From assembly GCA_002725445.1 (NCBI GenBank), contig PBPD01000095.1:1-5803 (forward strand): a DNA stretch of 5,803 bases. Direction: 5' to 3'. The notes under the pieces were generated by a model that saw nothing but the letters and a program-made list of their open reading frames with translations, did no database searches and was not told the DNA's origin. How positions within the stretch are numbered: the stretch's first letter is position 1; the number at the start of each line of letters is the position of its first letter. The DNA is from Rickettsiales bacterium. GTDB taxonomy: Bacteria; Pseudomonadota; Alphaproteobacteria; Rickettsiales; UBA3002. The translations under genes and the position numbers were made by a program. Shown here one piece after another: positions 5,745 to 5,803 of the stretch.

Positions 5745-5803
5745 GGGGACTATCCTCGTGTTTGATTAGTAGGTGGTTGTACGTTCGTAGCTATTCATAT
5801 CCG
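5745..5803. other. Leader of the His-rich gene, cut by the window edge
   Basis: Apart from the ribosome binding site (5753-5757), only a small palindrome TACGTTCGTA (5780-5789) is visible. No promoter with acceptable -10 and -35 spacing is seen, and it may lie beyond the edge. Confidence 0.4.

Noticed and set aside
5493..5765. Hydrophobic open frame on the + strand resembling a membrane protein
   Set aside because: It is antisense to the His/Lys-rich gene. Complements of His, Lys and Asp codons give Met, Leu, Ile and Val, which makes a false membrane protein. The - strand gene has a proper signal peptide and ribosome binding site.

Overview
The window looks like a piece of a proteobacterial chromosome. 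The evidence is an RNA helicase of the RhlE/SrmB-like DEAD-box type, a Sec-exported lipoprotein with a classical lipobox, a second Sec-exported small protein, G+C-rich rho-independent hairpins, and a tRNA-Ser gene that encodes its own CCA end. The weak tRNA promoter (TTGATT/TATACA) and the style of the proteins would fit an alphaproteobacterium, but nothing here fixes the class.

Left part (1-1243, + strand): the 3' two-thirds of a DEAD-box helicase gene, whose start lies outside the window. It ends in a long lysine/glycine repeat tail and is closed by a strong terminator.

Middle (1244-4182, + strand): three same-direction genes between two hairpins, with no obvious internal terminator. They are a small AT-rich gene for a HEPN protein of the AbiU2 type (RNKYLAH motif), a FAD/NAD(P) disulfide oxidoreductase of the dihydrolipoamide dehydrogenase/glutathione reductase superfamily, and a second AT-rich gene for an unrecognised, probably helical protein with a YxxxSxxxH motif. 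The outer two genes differ in base composition from the oxidoreductase and from the helicase, which suggests acquired DNA around an older gene. If co-expressed, the set would pair one or two HEPN-like effectors with a redox flavoprotein. That pairing is the best candidate here for something undescribed, and it remains an inference.

Transition (4183-4528): a 19-bp copy of the 3' end of tRNA-Ser, a bidirectional hairpin, then tRNA-Ser(CGA) itself on the - strand with its promoter. The copy begins in the T-loop and runs through CCA, which is the usual pattern of an integrase attachment site. The AT-rich genes may therefore lie at a site of past integration.

Right part (4529-5803, - strand): an alpha/beta-hydrolase lipoprotein gene and, upstream of it behind a hairpin, a gene for an 87-residue exported protein very rich in His and Lys. 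The mature N-terminus of that protein is predicted to be Gly-His-His, a copper/nickel-binding (ATCUN) arrangement.
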